Notes under the pieces: generated by a model
Seen by the model: the letters and a program-made list of their open reading frames with translations, nothing else
Databases searched by the model: none
Told to the model about the DNA's origin: nothing
Source of the DNA: Sphaerochaeta globosa str. Buddy
GTDB taxonomy: Bacteria; Spirochaetota; Spirochaetia; Sphaerochaetales; Sphaerochaetaceae
Assembly: GCF_000190435.1 (NCBI RefSeq)
Contig: NC_015152.1
Span: 3,230,458-3,294,457 of the forward strand
Direction: 5' to 3'
Length of the DNA stretch: 64,000 bases
Part shown: positions 17,137 to 27,400 of the stretch, in pieces
Numbering within the stretch: position 1 is the stretch's first letter
How the letters are laid out: each line of letters starts with the position of its first letter
Program-made: the position numbers and the translations under genes

Positions 17137-17235
17137 ACAAAGAAATGTAGTCACATGCAAGAGAAAAATACACAAACCATTTGAGAAACAACACTTATCG
17201 CTTCATAGTAAATAAAGGTGGCTGATTGAAATCAA

Positions 17236-17256
17236 TGTCGTGTTCACTACACGACA
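17236..17256. repeat. Perfect inverted repeat upstream of the nucleoside operon
   Basis: Arms TGTCGTGT and ACACGACA around TCACT, adjacent to a second small repeat ATTGA / TCAAT (17225-17236). It lies about 100 bp upstream of the operon promoter. There is no U-tract, so it is not a terminator. A distal regulator site is possible. Confidence 0.4.
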
Positions 17257-17283
17257 AACAAAGAGAAAACACTACATTTTGTG

Positions 17284-17310
17284 ACAAAAAAGCTCCCTTG
17301 CGGGAGCTTT
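17284..17310 (-). terminator. Rho-independent terminator of the pectin-oligomer transporter operon
   Basis: Minus strand AAAGCTCCC, loop GCAA, GGGAGCTTT running into T6. Directly after the GH105 stop codon. Confidence 0.88.
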
Positions 17311-17321
17311 CGCCATGAGTC

Positions 17322-18422
17322 CTATCGACTCTGTTCTGCTTCCAGGCAGGCTAGAATGAAAGGCCCAACCCCCTTGAAGTCATCCTCCACCACCGGCTCA
17401 CATATATAGTAGTGGAATGAGCCATCACGATAAGGATTGCCTCCCAAGCCTGCCACACTGCAAATACCACCGAGGTGCAACTGACCTTTTTCATCACTTC
17501 GCAAATACGTGGACTTTATTCCCTCCAAAGCCTTTAGGGCCTGTTTGCGATAAAGGTCCTTGGAGCTAAGCCCGGTACGCAGCGCTTTAAGCAGGCTGTA
17601 GGCAAACATACCGGTACAAGAGGTCTCCAGATAGTTGCCGTCCTGTCCCCCCTTGTCCACCACTTGATACCACATACCACTCTCGTCCTGGAAAGTGAGC
17701 AAGGAATCGAGCACGGACAGAAGAATTCTTACCAGTTCGCCCCGCTTTGGATGGGTGACAGGGATGAAATCCAAACTATCCAAGATTGCCATGCAATACC
17801 AACCGATGGCCCGTCCCCAGAAGTGGGGAGACAGCCCGGTCTCAAGATTCGACCACCGCTGCCCTCGCGACTCATCATAGGCATGATACAAAAGACCTGT
17901 CTTCTCGTCATGCAGTGCCTGATATACCTTCAGCACCTGGTCAACGATATCGTCAAAGCCCGCAGTGTCACCGCTGACTTTGCAGTACTGGGCGTTGAAG
18001 GGCCCTTGCATATAGACACCATCCAACCAAATCTGCCAAGGATAGATTTCCTTGTGCCAGAATACTCCACCCAAGGTTCTGGGCTGGGCGCTCAGCTGTT
18101 GCTTGAGTAACTTTGCTGCAAGCAAGAACCGCTTTTCCTTGGTTTGTTCATACAGGGCAAACAGATTCCTTCCCGCATTGATCTGGTCAAGATTGTACTC
18201 ACCCATCCGATAGGTGGCGATCTGGCCGTCACTGGCGATTATGGGGTCATACATCGAATATGCCCAATCAAAGAATTCTTTCTTCCCGTACGCTTTTCCC
18301 ACCAGCAGACAGCTGTGTATTGCCAAGCCATGTTCATAATGCCAGCGCATCTGTGAAGGCTTGTATCGTGCAACCACACTTTCGGCCATAGCCAGTGATA
18401 GGTGTTCACCCCAGTCCATCAT
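17322..18422 (-). CDS. GH105 unsaturated rhamnogalacturonyl/glucuronyl hydrolase (YteR-like)
   Basis: A 366-residue (alpha/alpha)6-barrel enzyme without signal peptide, hence cytoplasmic. GH105/GH88 enzymes remove the 4,5-unsaturated uronate from the non-reducing end of pectin-lyase products. Landmarks: MRWHYEHGLAIHS, the catalytic-Asp segment PWQIWLDGVYMQGPF, GLSPHFWGRAIGWY and ETSCTGMFAYSL, then GICSVAGLGGNPYRDGSF. ATG 18422 has AGGA upstream. An alternative GTG at 18458 sits in a hairpin and is poorly spaced. Last gene of the operon with the LplABC-like transporter, as for B. subtilis yteR with yteP-ytcP-ytcQ. Confidence 0.9.
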   Translation of the reverse strand: MMDWGEHLSLAMAESVVARYKPSQMRWHYEHGLAIHSCLLVGKAYGKKEFFDWAYSMYDPIIASDGQIATYRMGEYNLDQINAGRNLFALYEQTKEKRFLLAAKLLKQQLSAQPRTLGGVFWHKEIYPWQIWLDGVYMQGPFNAQYCKVSGDTAGFDDIVDQVLKVYQALHDEKTGLLYHAYDESRGQRWSNLETGLSPHFWGRAIGWYCMAILDSLDFIPVTHPKRGELVRILLSVLDSLLTFQDESGMWYQVVDKGGQDGNYLETSCTGMFAYSLLKALRTGLSSKDLYRKQALKALEGIKSTYLRSDEKGQLHLGGICSVAGLGGNPYRDGSFHYYICEPVVEDDFKGVGPFILACLEAEQSR

Positions 18423-18458
18423 GCGTATATTCCTATTGTCGAGCGTGAAACCGGCCAC

Positions 18459-18481
18459 CCCCTCCTACAAGGAGGTGGTCG
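18459..18481 (-). promoter_or_regulatory. Stem-loop between solute-binding protein and GH105 genes
   Basis: CCACCTCC pairs with GGAGG(GG)GTGG across a short loop, with a small bulge and no U-tract. It lies between the highly expressed binding-protein gene and the enzyme gene; probable mRNA-stability or attenuation element. Confidence 0.4.
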
Positions 18482-18503
18482 GAACCATTCGTGCAAGCTG
18501 CTG

Positions 18504-20081
18504 CTAGTTGAGCAGGTTGTTTTCCTTGGCAAAGGCAACGCCCTTGTCATTCCAGTCCTGTCCACCAAGCTTCTTGAACTCGTCAAGCCACTTGTTCCAG
18601 TTGTCCTTATTCAGGACACGCTTACCGGTGATGAATTCACTCAGACCCTGCTCGTAGAAGCGCTTGAGGTCTGCATTGGGGATCGGAAGGGTATCCGAAC
18701 CAATGGCGGCTGTCCATTCCTTGGTCTGCATCTCGCGCATGACATCAAGGGCTGACATCTGCTTCTTGCTGGTCGCAGTGGTGTACTTCGGATAGCGGGC
18801 ATACAGCTCGATGTCACCGTTGTAGAACACCATGTTGCGCAGCTGAGTGACCGTCTGACCACCAGGAGCGCTGAAAGCAAGGTTTGCATCAGGAAGGTTG
18901 GCTGCTACAGGAATGCCATTGGCATCCTTGGTATAGTTCACGCCCTCGACGCCCCAACCGAGCAGATAGTAGCCTTCATCAGAAGCCATCCACTCCAAAA
19001 GTTCTGCAATTTTCTCTTTCTTGCCTTCTTTCTCAGCCTTGGCACTAATAGCATAGATGCGGAAGTTGGCAGTGTAGGGTCCGATTGAAGCCTCGCCCTT
19101 GGGTCCCTTCGGAGCATCGATGACGATCCACTGGCCGTCGGGGAAGTTCTTGTCAAACGGGGCATAGTTGGACTGAGCGGCAAAAGCAGCATTCTGCTCG
19201 CGCATGAGGCCGAAGCGACCCTGCTTCCAAGCAGCACGGAAATCGTCCTTCTTATAGGCAAGCCAGTTGGGATCGATAATGCCTTCGTCAACCATCTGCT
19301 TCAGATAGGACATAGCATCATAGAACTCGGGCTTGAGGAGGTTCAGACCAGCGGTGGAGGCAGACATGTTCCACGTCCCATCTACACCAAATGCACCAAA
19401 GATCGGCTCAAGACGGCGCCCGGGCCAAGCTTCGTAGTTGTTGAGTTCCTGGAAAGCTCCATAGCCATAGGTATCGTTCTTCCCATTTCCATCCGGATCC
19501 TTGAATGTGAAGGCACGCATGACTTCCAACAGTTCATCGGTGGTGGTGGGAACAGCAAGACCAAGGTTGTCCAACCAGTCTTTGCGGACCAAAAGGCCTT
19601 CGTTCTTGATTATCGAACCCGGATCGGACAGACCATAGGTCTTGCCATTGAAACGGGCATGGCTGCGGCTTACATCGTCGTAGTGATTCTTGGTGCGAAT
19701 CGGCATTTTTGCATAGATGTCATCGACCGATGCAATCAAGCCCTGGGGAACCAGACGGGTAAGCACATCGCGGCGGACCATGAACAGGTCGGGAAGATTG
19801 TTGGCAGCGGCTGCAGCCTGCACCTTCACGTCCTGGTCGCTCTCATTGGAAGGAAGCGCGGTCAGCTTAAGATCGATGTTCAACTTGTCCTTGATAATCT
19901 GGAAACCAACCCAGTCAGCCGGTGGCGGACCGGCTTCGGTGATTGCCGCACCATACCACAATTCAACGGTCACAGGACCAGCGCTCTTTGCAGCTTCGGC
20001 AGTTGCTTGACTGAAAAGCGGGAGAGAGACGAGAGATAGCAACGCGATGAGGGCGATGCATACGATACACTGTTTCTTCAT
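18504..20081 (-). CDS. Family 1 extracellular solute-binding protein (LplA/YtcQ-like)
   Basis: A 525-residue periplasmic binding protein for oligosaccharides. Signal peptide MKKQCIVCIALIALLSLVSL, cleaved near LFSQA; no lipobox Cys. The body is LplA-like with VELWYGAAITEAGPPPADW at the N-terminus, FKDPDGNGKNDTYGYGAF (the calcium-loop-like LplA signature) and WMASDEGYYLLGWGVEG. Context with GH105 suggests unsaturated rhamnogalacturonan or oligogalacturonide ligands. ATG 20081 has AAGGAGG 8 nt upstream. No matching ATPase is nearby, which is usual because MsmX-type ATPases are shared. Confidence 0.88.
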   Translation of the reverse strand: MKKQCIVCIALIALLSLVSLPLFSQATAEAAKSAGPVTVELWYGAAITEAGPPPADWVGFQIIKDKLNIDLKLTALPSNESDQDVKVQAAAAANNLPDLFMVRRDVLTRLVPQGLIASVDDIYAKMPIRTKNHYDDVSRSHARFNGKTYGLSDPGSIIKNEGLLVRKDWLDNLGLAVPTTTDELLEVMRAFTFKDPDGNGKNDTYGYGAFQELNNYEAWPGRRLEPIFGAFGVDGTWNMSASTAGLNLLKPEFYDAMSYLKQMVDEGIIDPNWLAYKKDDFRAAWKQGRFGLMREQNAAFAAQSNYAPFDKNFPDGQWIVIDAPKGPKGEASIGPYTANFRIYAISAKAEKEGKKEKIAELLEWMASDEGYYLLGWGVEGVNYTKDANGIPVAANLPDANLAFSAPGGQTVTQLRNMVFYNGDIELYARYPKYTTATSKKQMSALDVMREMQTKEWTAAIGSDTLPIPNADLKRFYEQGLSEFITGKRVLNKDNWNKWLDEFKKLGGQDWNDKGVAFAKENNLLN

Positions 20082-20143
20082 AATCAAATCCTCCTTAATG
20101 AAATACCAAATCAAACATACATACATCAAACCGGAAAGCAGGC

Positions 20144-21055
20144 TCAGCCCTTAACGCTTCCCAGCAAGGTTCCCTTGGTGAAATACTTCTGGATGAACGG
20201 ATACGCCATGATCATCGGGATTGCGCTCATAAAGACCGAAGCGGCCTTTATTGCAGCAACCGGGGCATCACCGAAAGCGTTCACCTCTACGTATTCGTTC
20301 ATGCCGCTGGCCATCAGGATGTTGCGCAGCAGAATCGGCAGCGGTTGCAGGCTGTTGTTGTTGAGGTAGAGCATTGCATGGAAGAAGTCGTTCCAGAACG
20401 ATACCCCGTAGAACAGTCCGATAGTCATAATGATCGCCTTGCTCAAAGGCAGGATGATCAAAAGTAATACCTGTATCTCCGAGGCTCCATCGATGCGTGA
20501 CGATTCTTTCAACTCATTGGGGATCCCCTCAAAGAAGGATCGCATGATCAGGCAGTTGTAGGTGCTTATAGCCCCAGGAAGAAAGACGGCGGCAAGCTTG
20601 TCGATCAGGCCAAGGTTGGTAACCAAGAGGTAGGAAGGAATCATCCCAACATTGAATACATAAGGAATAATGATCAACAGGTTCAAATATCGTCTGCCGG
20701 GCAGGCTGTGAATCGAAAGCACATACGCTAAAGGAATGGTCAACAGCAGGGCGGTAATCACACCACCGATGAGAATCTTGATACTGTTGCCGAATGCCAA
20801 AATAAAGCCGGCATTCCCAAGCAATGCCTTATATGCCGAGGTTGACCAATTCCAAGGAGCGAGGAACATACCCTCCAAATTGTTGCCGATATAATCGTTT
20901 GGCCTGAAGGAGAGGGTTATCGTGCTCCACAGCGGAACAGCAATGATAATCAGCAAGAGAACAAGAAAGACATCGACAACAAAGTTGAAACTGTGGTCGG
21001 CTGCTGTGGGTCTTACGGTGACCGAGGTGACTCGGTTGGGTTTTTTCATCATCAT
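20144..21055 (-). CDS. Carbohydrate ABC transporter permease (LplC/YtcP-like)
   Basis: A 303-residue MalG-type permease with six membrane segments. The EAA loop reads ELKESSRIDGASEIQVLLLIILPLS in the second half. It pairs with the upstream LplB-like permease. Three consecutive ATG codons (21055, 21052, 21049) follow GGAGG; the second or third are best spaced. Confidence 0.9.
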   Translation of the reverse strand: MMMKKPNRVTSVTVRPTAADHSFNFVVDVFLVLLLIIIAVPLWSTITLSFRPNDYIGNNLEGMFLAPWNWSTSAYKALLGNAGFILAFGNSIKILIGGVITALLLTIPLAYVLSIHSLPGRRYLNLLIIIPYVFNVGMIPSYLLVTNLGLIDKLAAVFLPGAISTYNCLIMRSFFEGIPNELKESSRIDGASEIQVLLLIILPLSKAIIMTIGLFYGVSFWNDFFHAMLYLNNNSLQPLPILLRNILMASGMNEYVEVNAFGDAPVAAIKAASVFMSAIPMIMAYPFIQKYFTKGTLLGSVKG

Positions 21056-21062
21056 CGACCTC

Positions 21063-21986
21063 CTAGTAGAGTGAATTTCCGCCGAAGCGTTTGACTAAAC
21101 GATTGGATCCAAGGATCAGGAACATGCCGATGACCCCCTTGAACAAACCGACAGCCGTTGCGAGTCCGAACTGGAATTCCAGCAGACCTTGGCGGTACAC
21201 CCACGTATCAATGATGTCGGCAACCGAGAGAACCGGTGTCGAATAGAGCATAAAGATTTGGTTGAAGCCTGCATCCAAAATAGTTCCCAGCCTGAGCAGG
21301 ACAACAATGACGATGACCGGCCTGATGGAAGGGAGGGTGATGTACCGCACCCGTTGCCATGAGTTCGCACCCTCGACCAGGGCAGCCTCGAACAGCGACG
21401 GGTCGATGCCCATCAGGGCGGCAATGAAAATAATGGCACTCCAACCCATCTCCTTCCAGGCATCACTGAGGATGACAATCCAAGGGAAGGCATTGGTATT
21501 CGTCAAAAAATCGATGGGCTTGCCGCCGAAAAGCTTGATGATGTCATTCATGATTCCATCACCGGGAGCCAGCAGGGCCAGAAGGATACCATACATGATT
21601 ACCCAGGAGAGAAAGTGCGGAAGGTAGGCCAAGGTCTGTACCAGCTTGCTCAGCCTGGGATGATTGCTCTCATAGATGGAGATGGCCAGGATGATGGCAA
21701 GCGGAAGACTGAAAACCAGCTTGCCAAAGCTATACATCAGGGTATTGCGCAGCAGTTCAACGAAGTAGTAGGAGTTTACAAAGGTCTTGAAGTGTTCCAA
21801 CCCTATCCACCGGCTTCCCAATACCCCGTCAAGGGCCATGTAATCCTTGAAGGCAATTTGTCCGTTAAAAATGGGTACGTACTTAAAAAGTATGTAGTAC
21901 ACAAAGGGGACTGCAAGCAGGATATAGACTGATCTATGCCGCTTGATGTCCCGCATCAATTGATTGAATTTGCTTCTTTCTGCCAT
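21063..21986 (-). CDS. Carbohydrate ABC transporter permease (LplB/YteP-like)
   Basis: A 307-residue MalF-type permease with six predicted membrane spans. The FKYVPIFNGQIAFKDYM segment follows the first span, and the EAA loop sequence is FEAALVEGANSWQRVRYITLPSIRP. First gene of the transporter-GH105 operon. ATG 21986 (MAERSK) has AAGGA 11 nt upstream; ATG 21998 overlaps the SD itself. The 280 bp upstream is shared with a divergent outer-membrane gene; I see no clear promoter or palindrome in it. Confidence 0.88.
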   Translation of the reverse strand: MAERSKFNQLMRDIKRHRSVYILLAVPFVYYILFKYVPIFNGQIAFKDYMALDGVLGSRWIGLEHFKTFVNSYYFVELLRNTLMYSFGKLVFSLPLAIILAISIYESNHPRLSKLVQTLAYLPHFLSWVIMYGILLALLAPGDGIMNDIIKLFGGKPIDFLTNTNAFPWIVILSDAWKEMGWSAIIFIAALMGIDPSLFEAALVEGANSWQRVRYITLPSIRPVIVIVVLLRLGTILDAGFNQIFMLYSTPVLSVADIIDTWVYRQGLLEFQFGLATAVGLFKGVIGMFLILGSNRLVKRFGGNSLY

Positions 21987-22266
21987 GTGCTTATGCATCC
22001 TTACACCCTAATCATAGGGCAAAGGAAAGGGGATTATGCAGAGAGGCTCTTGCACTTTTCCGACTTTTTCCCCTTGGATTCCTTCAACGCAAGCGATTTT
22101 GAGTCCTAGTACCATGGTGAATCAAGGCACATAGTATGCGTGATATATTACCAAAATTATGACATAAGCAGTAAAATGTAGCAGAGACAAAAGGGGCGAA
22201 TTCTCGTGCAATTTTCTCGAAAGGGGATAAGTCTTGAACGATAAATCCCATACAAAGGAGAACATC

Positions 22267-23475
22267 ATGAAGAAAATTGTTGTTGTTGCTTTGATTCTTC
22301 TTCTTTCTTTGCCAACAGTAATTGCTGAACAAACAGAATCAGTGGAAGCTGTTACAGAACTGGATTTGTACAGCCTCGTCGTACCAATGCAGTATGATAG
22401 TCTATTCGTATTTGGTTGCCTTGGAGGAAACTCGGCGGCACGCATCGTAGTTGACTTGGCTCCAACAGCAGCCTTCGATTTCAACATTGGAGCAGGTTCC
22501 TCCTATACCTTGTTCTCCCAGACAGAATCGAATGCCCTTTCCTTGGATGCCGACCTCAACAGCGTGTCATTCGGCAGTGGCGGCTTCTCGCTTGACATCG
22601 ATGCAAGCGGCTCCTACAGCAGCTACTCGCTGAAGTTTGGAGACATGCAGGGCTTCTACGGCTTCGGCATACAAGATTTTGCCTTCTCTACCACTACCTC
22701 AGGCACTACCTCAATGGACTTCGCCCCGTATGGTGCAATTGGCGTGGGAAGGATTTACTCCATCACACTGCTGAAGCAGATGGAGCTCGCCATGAGGTAT
22801 CTTGGACTTGATCCCACATCTGAACGTCTGAAAGAAGCTGCAAAGGTTCGTTATCGGAGAGCCGAGTACCTGAATAGATTCACTGACTACACCACCGAAA
22901 ATTACAAGGCCTACTACCAGGCCTTGGCTGATGCGTATGGAGCGTCGGACAAGATGCTCGAGTTCCTCTTCCTCGACCAAGCGCAAACCTATCAGTTCGA
23001 TGCAGCCCGGTACCAAGGAATGTTCTATGGATGGGAAGCCGAGGCAAGATTGCGGCCGATATTGGAGTATCGGTCATACTGGTCGCCAAGCACCGAGTTC
23101 TCCATGTATCTGGACCTAGCAGGAAGATATGCCGACTTCACCATGCATGACCAGTTGTACTACCAGGCAGGCATCACCCTCTCTCCCGGCTTCCTGTCTG
23201 ATGGAAGCACAACCTTCCTCTTCAGTACCAATCTACAGGGAAAGGTACGTTACCTCCCGCCAAGTGCTCCATGGTATGTCGATGGACTGCTCTCATTCGA
23301 TGTGGATATCTCCGAGACGCCGAAAAAGTTCTGCATCGATTTTATTGGTACGTTCAACTACTTGATCAATCCCAACTTCACCACCTTTGCAGGCGTGCTT
23401 TTGGAAATCAACGATTCATTCACCAACGCTTCGGCTCTTTCAGTCAATGCAGGAGGAATCATCAGGATCCGGTAG
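22267..23475 (+). CDS. Probable outer-membrane beta-barrel protein
   Basis: A 402-residue exported protein. Signal peptide MKKIVVVALILLLSLPTVIA. The remainder has alternating polar/aromatic strands rich in Gly, Ser, Tyr and Phe (for example GSYSSYSLKFGDMQGFYGFG). A charged helical insert occupies about residues 185-255. The pattern suggests a barrel or periplasmic beta protein. The last residue is not aromatic, and I recognise no family. Divergent from the pectin-oligomer transporter, so it may be its outer-membrane partner (inference). AGGAG is 8 nt before ATG 22267. Confidence 0.55.
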   Translation: MKKIVVVALILLLSLPTVIAEQTESVEAVTELDLYSLVVPMQYDSLFVFGCLGGNSAARIVVDLAPTAAFDFNIGAGSSYTLFSQTESNALSLDADLNSVSFGSGGFSLDIDASGSYSSYSLKFGDMQGFYGFGIQDFAFSTTTSGTTSMDFAPYGAIGVGRIYSITLLKQMELAMRYLGLDPTSERLKEAAKVRYRRAEYLNRFTDYTTENYKAYYQALADAYGASDKMLEFLFLDQAQTYQFDAARYQGMFYGWEAEARLRPILEYRSYWSPSTEFSMYLDLAGRYADFTMHDQLYYQAGITLSPGFLSDGSTTFLFSTNLQGKVRYLPPSAPWYVDGLLSFDVDISETPKKFCIDFIGTFNYLINPNFTTFAGVLLEINDSFTNASALSVNAGGIIRIR

Positions 23476-24024
23476 TCAATTGAGCCGTTGCTTGAGCTTG
23501 CGGTACTGCAATGAGAAGCGAATAAAGATATACAGGTAGAGTGCAAATAGAACTACATATATATAAAACAACGTTCTGTGTGGCTCGGATTTCAGGAAGC
23601 TGGCCTGCAGGATGGTCTGAGGGATGATGACCAGGAAGAACATGCCCAAAAGAGGAACCATGCGGCCCTTGAAGACACGGCCGATGAAATCCATGCGTGA
23701 AGCCTCATCACAGAAAATTTCCTCTTCGCCTTGCATGTGGGTGACAGGTTTTCTTACATAGCTGTAGCCCAAGAAGTCGAACAGGTATTCCCATCCGCAA
23801 TCCTTGAATATCTGGACATAAGAATCCTGTGAGCCCAACCCTTCTTTATGATAATCCAACTGATAGACCACGTCCTCAGGCTCGCAGGCCTCAAAACGGT
23901 AGATACCGGGAAAGGTCAGATGGACCAGTTTCCAACCTTTCTTGTGTTGGGAGCGCAAGTACTCCTGTTCCTGCTCATACTCAACAATGGAAAATATCTT
24001 AAATTCCCGTTTATGCTGTGACAT
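23476..24024 (-). CDS. DUF2812 membrane protein
   Basis: A 182-residue protein: N-terminal soluble DUF2812 part (YEQEQEYLRSQHKKGWKLVH, then YRFEACEPEDVVYQLDY and FLGYSYVRK). Two hydrophobic segments near the C-terminus follow (MVPLLGMFFLVII and FYIYVVLFALYLYIFI). DUF2812 proteins are usually encoded with a PadR regulator and are thought to act in the membrane. Start ATG 24024 shares a base with the PadR stop (TGATG) and has GGAGG upstream inside the padR frame. Confidence 0.82.
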   Translation of the reverse strand: MSQHKREFKIFSIVEYEQEQEYLRSQHKKGWKLVHLTFPGIYRFEACEPEDVVYQLDYHKEGLGSQDSYVQIFKDCGWEYLFDFLGYSYVRKPVTHMQGEEEIFCDEASRMDFIGRVFKGRMVPLLGMFFLVIIPQTILQASFLKSEPHRTLFYIYVVLFALYLYIFIRFSLQYRKLKQRLN

Positions 24025-24338
24025 CACAAAACCTCCTTCATCGTCCGATACAGACGCGCAATACGCTCTTGTTCCTTGTTGAGCACTTCGAGTCCAAGAC
24101 TGGTAATCTGATAGATTTTTCTCTTTTCCTCTTCTCGTACAAAGCGGATTAATCCATCTTTTTCCATTTTGGAAAGACTTCCATACATGGTCCCCGGACT
24201 GAGCAGAATTTCTGCATTCGTCAACTCCTTCACCTTTTGTACAATGCTGTAGCCGTGCATTTCTTGCTGCAGGCACAAAAGAATATAGAAGCCGGTTTCG
24301 GTCATGGGGACATAGACTTTGCGGATATGAGCATCCAT
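24024..24338 (-). CDS. PadR-family transcriptional regulator
   Basis: A 104-residue PadR winged-helix protein: FYILLCLQQEMHGYSIVQKV, LLSPGTMYGSLSKMEKDGLI and KRKIYQITSLGLEVL are the canonical segments, with a C-terminal dimerisation helix. It is co-translated with the DUF2812 gene. A long inverted repeat overlaps its own -10, so autorepression is likely. Confidence 0.93.
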   Translation of the reverse strand: MDAHIRKVYVPMTETGFYILLCLQQEMHGYSIVQKVKELTNAEILLSPGTMYGSLSKMEKDGLIRFVREEEKRKIYQITSLGLEVLNKEQERIARLYRTMKEVL

Positions 24339-24348
24339 ACAACCACCT

Positions 24349-24382
24349 TATATCGAGGTGCAATACATCGCACTGCGATATA
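24349..24382 (-). promoter_or_regulatory. Inverted-repeat operator of the padR gene
   Basis: Arms TATATCGaGGTGC and GCACtgCGATATA (13 nt each, two mismatches) around an 8-nt spacer. One arm covers the -10 of the padR promoter. Layout and dyad size fit a PadR dimer site. Confidence 0.6.
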
Positions 24383-24409
24383 GTAGAGCAAAGCGTATTT
24401 CTTCGTCAA
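24380..24409 (-). promoter_or_regulatory. Promoter of the padR-DUF2812 operon
   Basis: Minus strand TTGACG, 18 nt, TACTAT; the -10 overlaps the inverted repeat. Confidence 0.6.
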
Positions 24410-24419
24410 GTACCACCCA

Positions 24420-27400
24420 TCAGGGCGCTGTGGTTCTGACTTTGGTGGGTGCCATGCCCTTGATTTTCCTGAACACCCTGCAAAAGTAGGCTTGGTCCTG
24501 AAAACCCGTCTGGCTTGCCACCTCGTTGATGGTAAGAGTGCTTTGCTTGAGCAGATTGGTCGCCAAGTGGATGCGATGGCGGTTCAGGTAATCCCACGGC
24601 GAAAGGCCAATTTCCTTGCGGAAGATTCGGGTAAGGTAGTCCTCACTGACATTGACAGCCTCAGCTAGCTGCCAGCGGGAAATGGGAGTTGTTGCATGCT
24701 CACCAAGGTAGACGATGGCACGCTTTACCAAAGCTCCGGTCAGAGGAGGCAAAATCTCCTGATGGGTAAGCAGAAGGACAATGCGGGCGAGAAATTCACT
24801 GCTTTCCACCACACAGCGATGGGCTATGATCAGGCGGGGGATAAGACTCAGCTGCTCGGCTTCCTCATGCTTCCAATGCTCCCGCACGATGACAATCGGA
24901 GCCACAGAAAGCCTTCGAAGCTGCTCATACAGTACCGGGTCGAAGATATCGCTGAACAATAGACGTACCTTGTTGTTTGCATATACACCCTCGATTTCCT
25001 GCTTCGAGCACAAGACCACATTGTCCATCATGCCCAACTGTCCGGCCAACGAATGGCCCAATGCTCCCATCAGCACCAGAACACCGTCCTCTTGGTTGCC
25101 CAATTTGCTTGAGGCCAGCGATGAGGAAAGGCTTTCATATCCCTGGGGGGCGTGAAAGCAGACCATCGGAGTTTTGGAAAGCCTTGGATGATGCGCCAAA
25201 AGGTAGAGTGCCAGCTGCAACTCAGCAGAACTGCGCTGTCCATCCCAGCCAAGAATGCAACCCTCAAGCTGTGAAAGGTTCTGCTTGTTCAACAATGAGG
25301 AATGCATCAGCCTGACTTGGCTGAAAGCTGAGAACAAGGAAGGGACTTCACTCTCCGACTCACCACCGATGTACATGAGATCCGAGGAGGAAGATGCAAT
25401 GCTGTCTCCTCCCAAACTTGGCCAACCAAGACGGAACATGATTTGGTTGTCCTTCAGGGATACCAACCCCCCACTCATGAGGATTATGCGTTGTGCAAGC
25501 GAAAGTGAGGGATCCTGATTACCCAGCGAGGCTTTCCATGCAAGATGGGAGCTGATGAAGGAGAACTGAAGGCCCTGGCTTTGCAGTTCAGCCCTGATGG
25601 TAACCTGTCCCCCTTGTTTTTGGATATACTGCAGAACTATCTCAAACGCTTGGGTAATCTTGGCCCGATCCCCCAGGAGGACAGGAAGCTCGACCTCCCC
25701 TTCATAACTAAACGCATGAGAGGCTTTCAGCGAGGAAAGCAAGGAAGAGGGACTGAAAATGGTGCGTTCCAACTCAAAAGCCCCGGTATAGGAGAGTGTG
25801 AGATCCAGCAGATGGGTGGCAGTACGAAGCTGCTCCCCAACCTGCTCCTTCAACGTTTCATCTTTGTCCTGCATCAAGGACAGAATGGACTCCAGGGGGT
25901 TGCGCAGTCCTTCACTGATGTTGGCAAAGAACTCAGTACGGGCGCGCTGAGCGCGTTCGGCTTCCTCACGTGCCTTGTTGGCCGCATCCAGCAGGAAAGT
26001 CCCCTTGACTGCCGAGCTCAAGGCGGTTCTGAGCTCTTCCATGACACTGCCGCTGAACAACGTAGTACGTACCACCAAGTATCCAAGTGGTTGGTTATCC
26101 ATAAACAGTGGCTCTATCACATACACACCCTCGGTGATATTGCTCTGGATGCTTGGAGGAAGCAGCATATGCTTGGCAAACGTCTGCTGTCCTTCCAAAT
26201 GGACTTGCCCGTCGTAGCCTCCGATAAAAGTGCTGTTCTCGTCGTCCTCATAGAGCACCAAATACCCGGCTTCCAAGCCAAGACTACGAACATGGGTTGC
26301 CAACAAAGAAGGAATTGAGGAGAGGTTGCGTACCCCCAAAAGGTCGCACTTCAATGCATCAAGACTCTTGGCTTGAACAGATAAGGCATAGGCATGTTGG
26401 TGTGCGACCAAGTCGCGTTGACGTAAAAAAAGGTCTCGTAGCGAATTGGCCCTATGTTGCTTGAAAGCCTCTGAGGCGAAGAAGGTAGTGTACCAATGCA
26501 ACGCTTCTGAAAGGAGGTTTGGATCCCCTCCACGATCAAGAAACCGATACACCAAGTCCTCTGCCAAAGACAGATAGGACAACTCGTCGGCAGAATCGGC
26601 TTCGTCAAGCAGTCTTTGTATGCTGGGAATCGTCGCATCGTGGACTCTGAAACTTTGTACCAGCCAAGCTAAAAATAGGGACGGTGTTCCCACACTTTGT
26701 TTTGCTTGTTCAGTACTGCCCAATGAGTGGGTGCACCCACACGATTGCCGAATGACCGGATGTGAAGGTAGCAGGATATCGAAGCTTGGGGCAGTATCAT
26801 CCTCAAGCAGGTTGGAAAGCAGTTCGAAGGACATATGGGCAAGCTCGGTGACCGGCATGCGTGCGGTGGTGCAAGGAACCCTGAGCAGGTGGCTTTCACT
26901 GCTATCGTTGTAGCCAACGATGCGGACATCGCCGGGTATGGAATACCCCAACGCTTCCAGCTGCTTTCCGGCGGCGAACATCATCATATCGCTCGAGCAG
27001 GCCAGCGTATCAAAATCCTTGCCTGGTATGAGACCCCGCTCTTCAACCAACTGGGAAAGGGCAGCGGCTCCCTCGGTCCAAGGATGCGGGTCGGAGGCCA
27101 ATCGCGGATCGAAAACCAAGCCTGTCTGATCAAGCGCATCGTAATATGCGCGATAGCGGTCCTGCGCCGAATAATGGTTCTGGGGCCCTCTGATAAAGGC
27201 AATTCTACGGCTCTTGTGTTTGGTGATGCAGTGCAGAATGACGCTCTGCACTCCAGCATAAGCATCGAAGGAAACCGCAGGATAGCCCTTTCGCTTCATA
27301 CCGATGGAGACACAAGGAAGCGTTCCAAGGGTTGCCAGAAAGGTCTGCACTTCCTCAACCCGCACAGAACCGCCAAGCGCGGAAGCCCAGGTTAGGACTC

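Noticed and set aside
17059-17235. Possible purine riboswitch upstream of the nucleoside operon
   Set aside because: I looked for the conserved purine-aptamer core and three-way junction and did not find them; the predicted leader after the promoter is too short.
24025-24363. N-terminal extension of the DUF2812 frame to 24363
   Set aside because: It would overlap the whole padR gene in another frame; ATG 24024 has a good SD and the family begins there.
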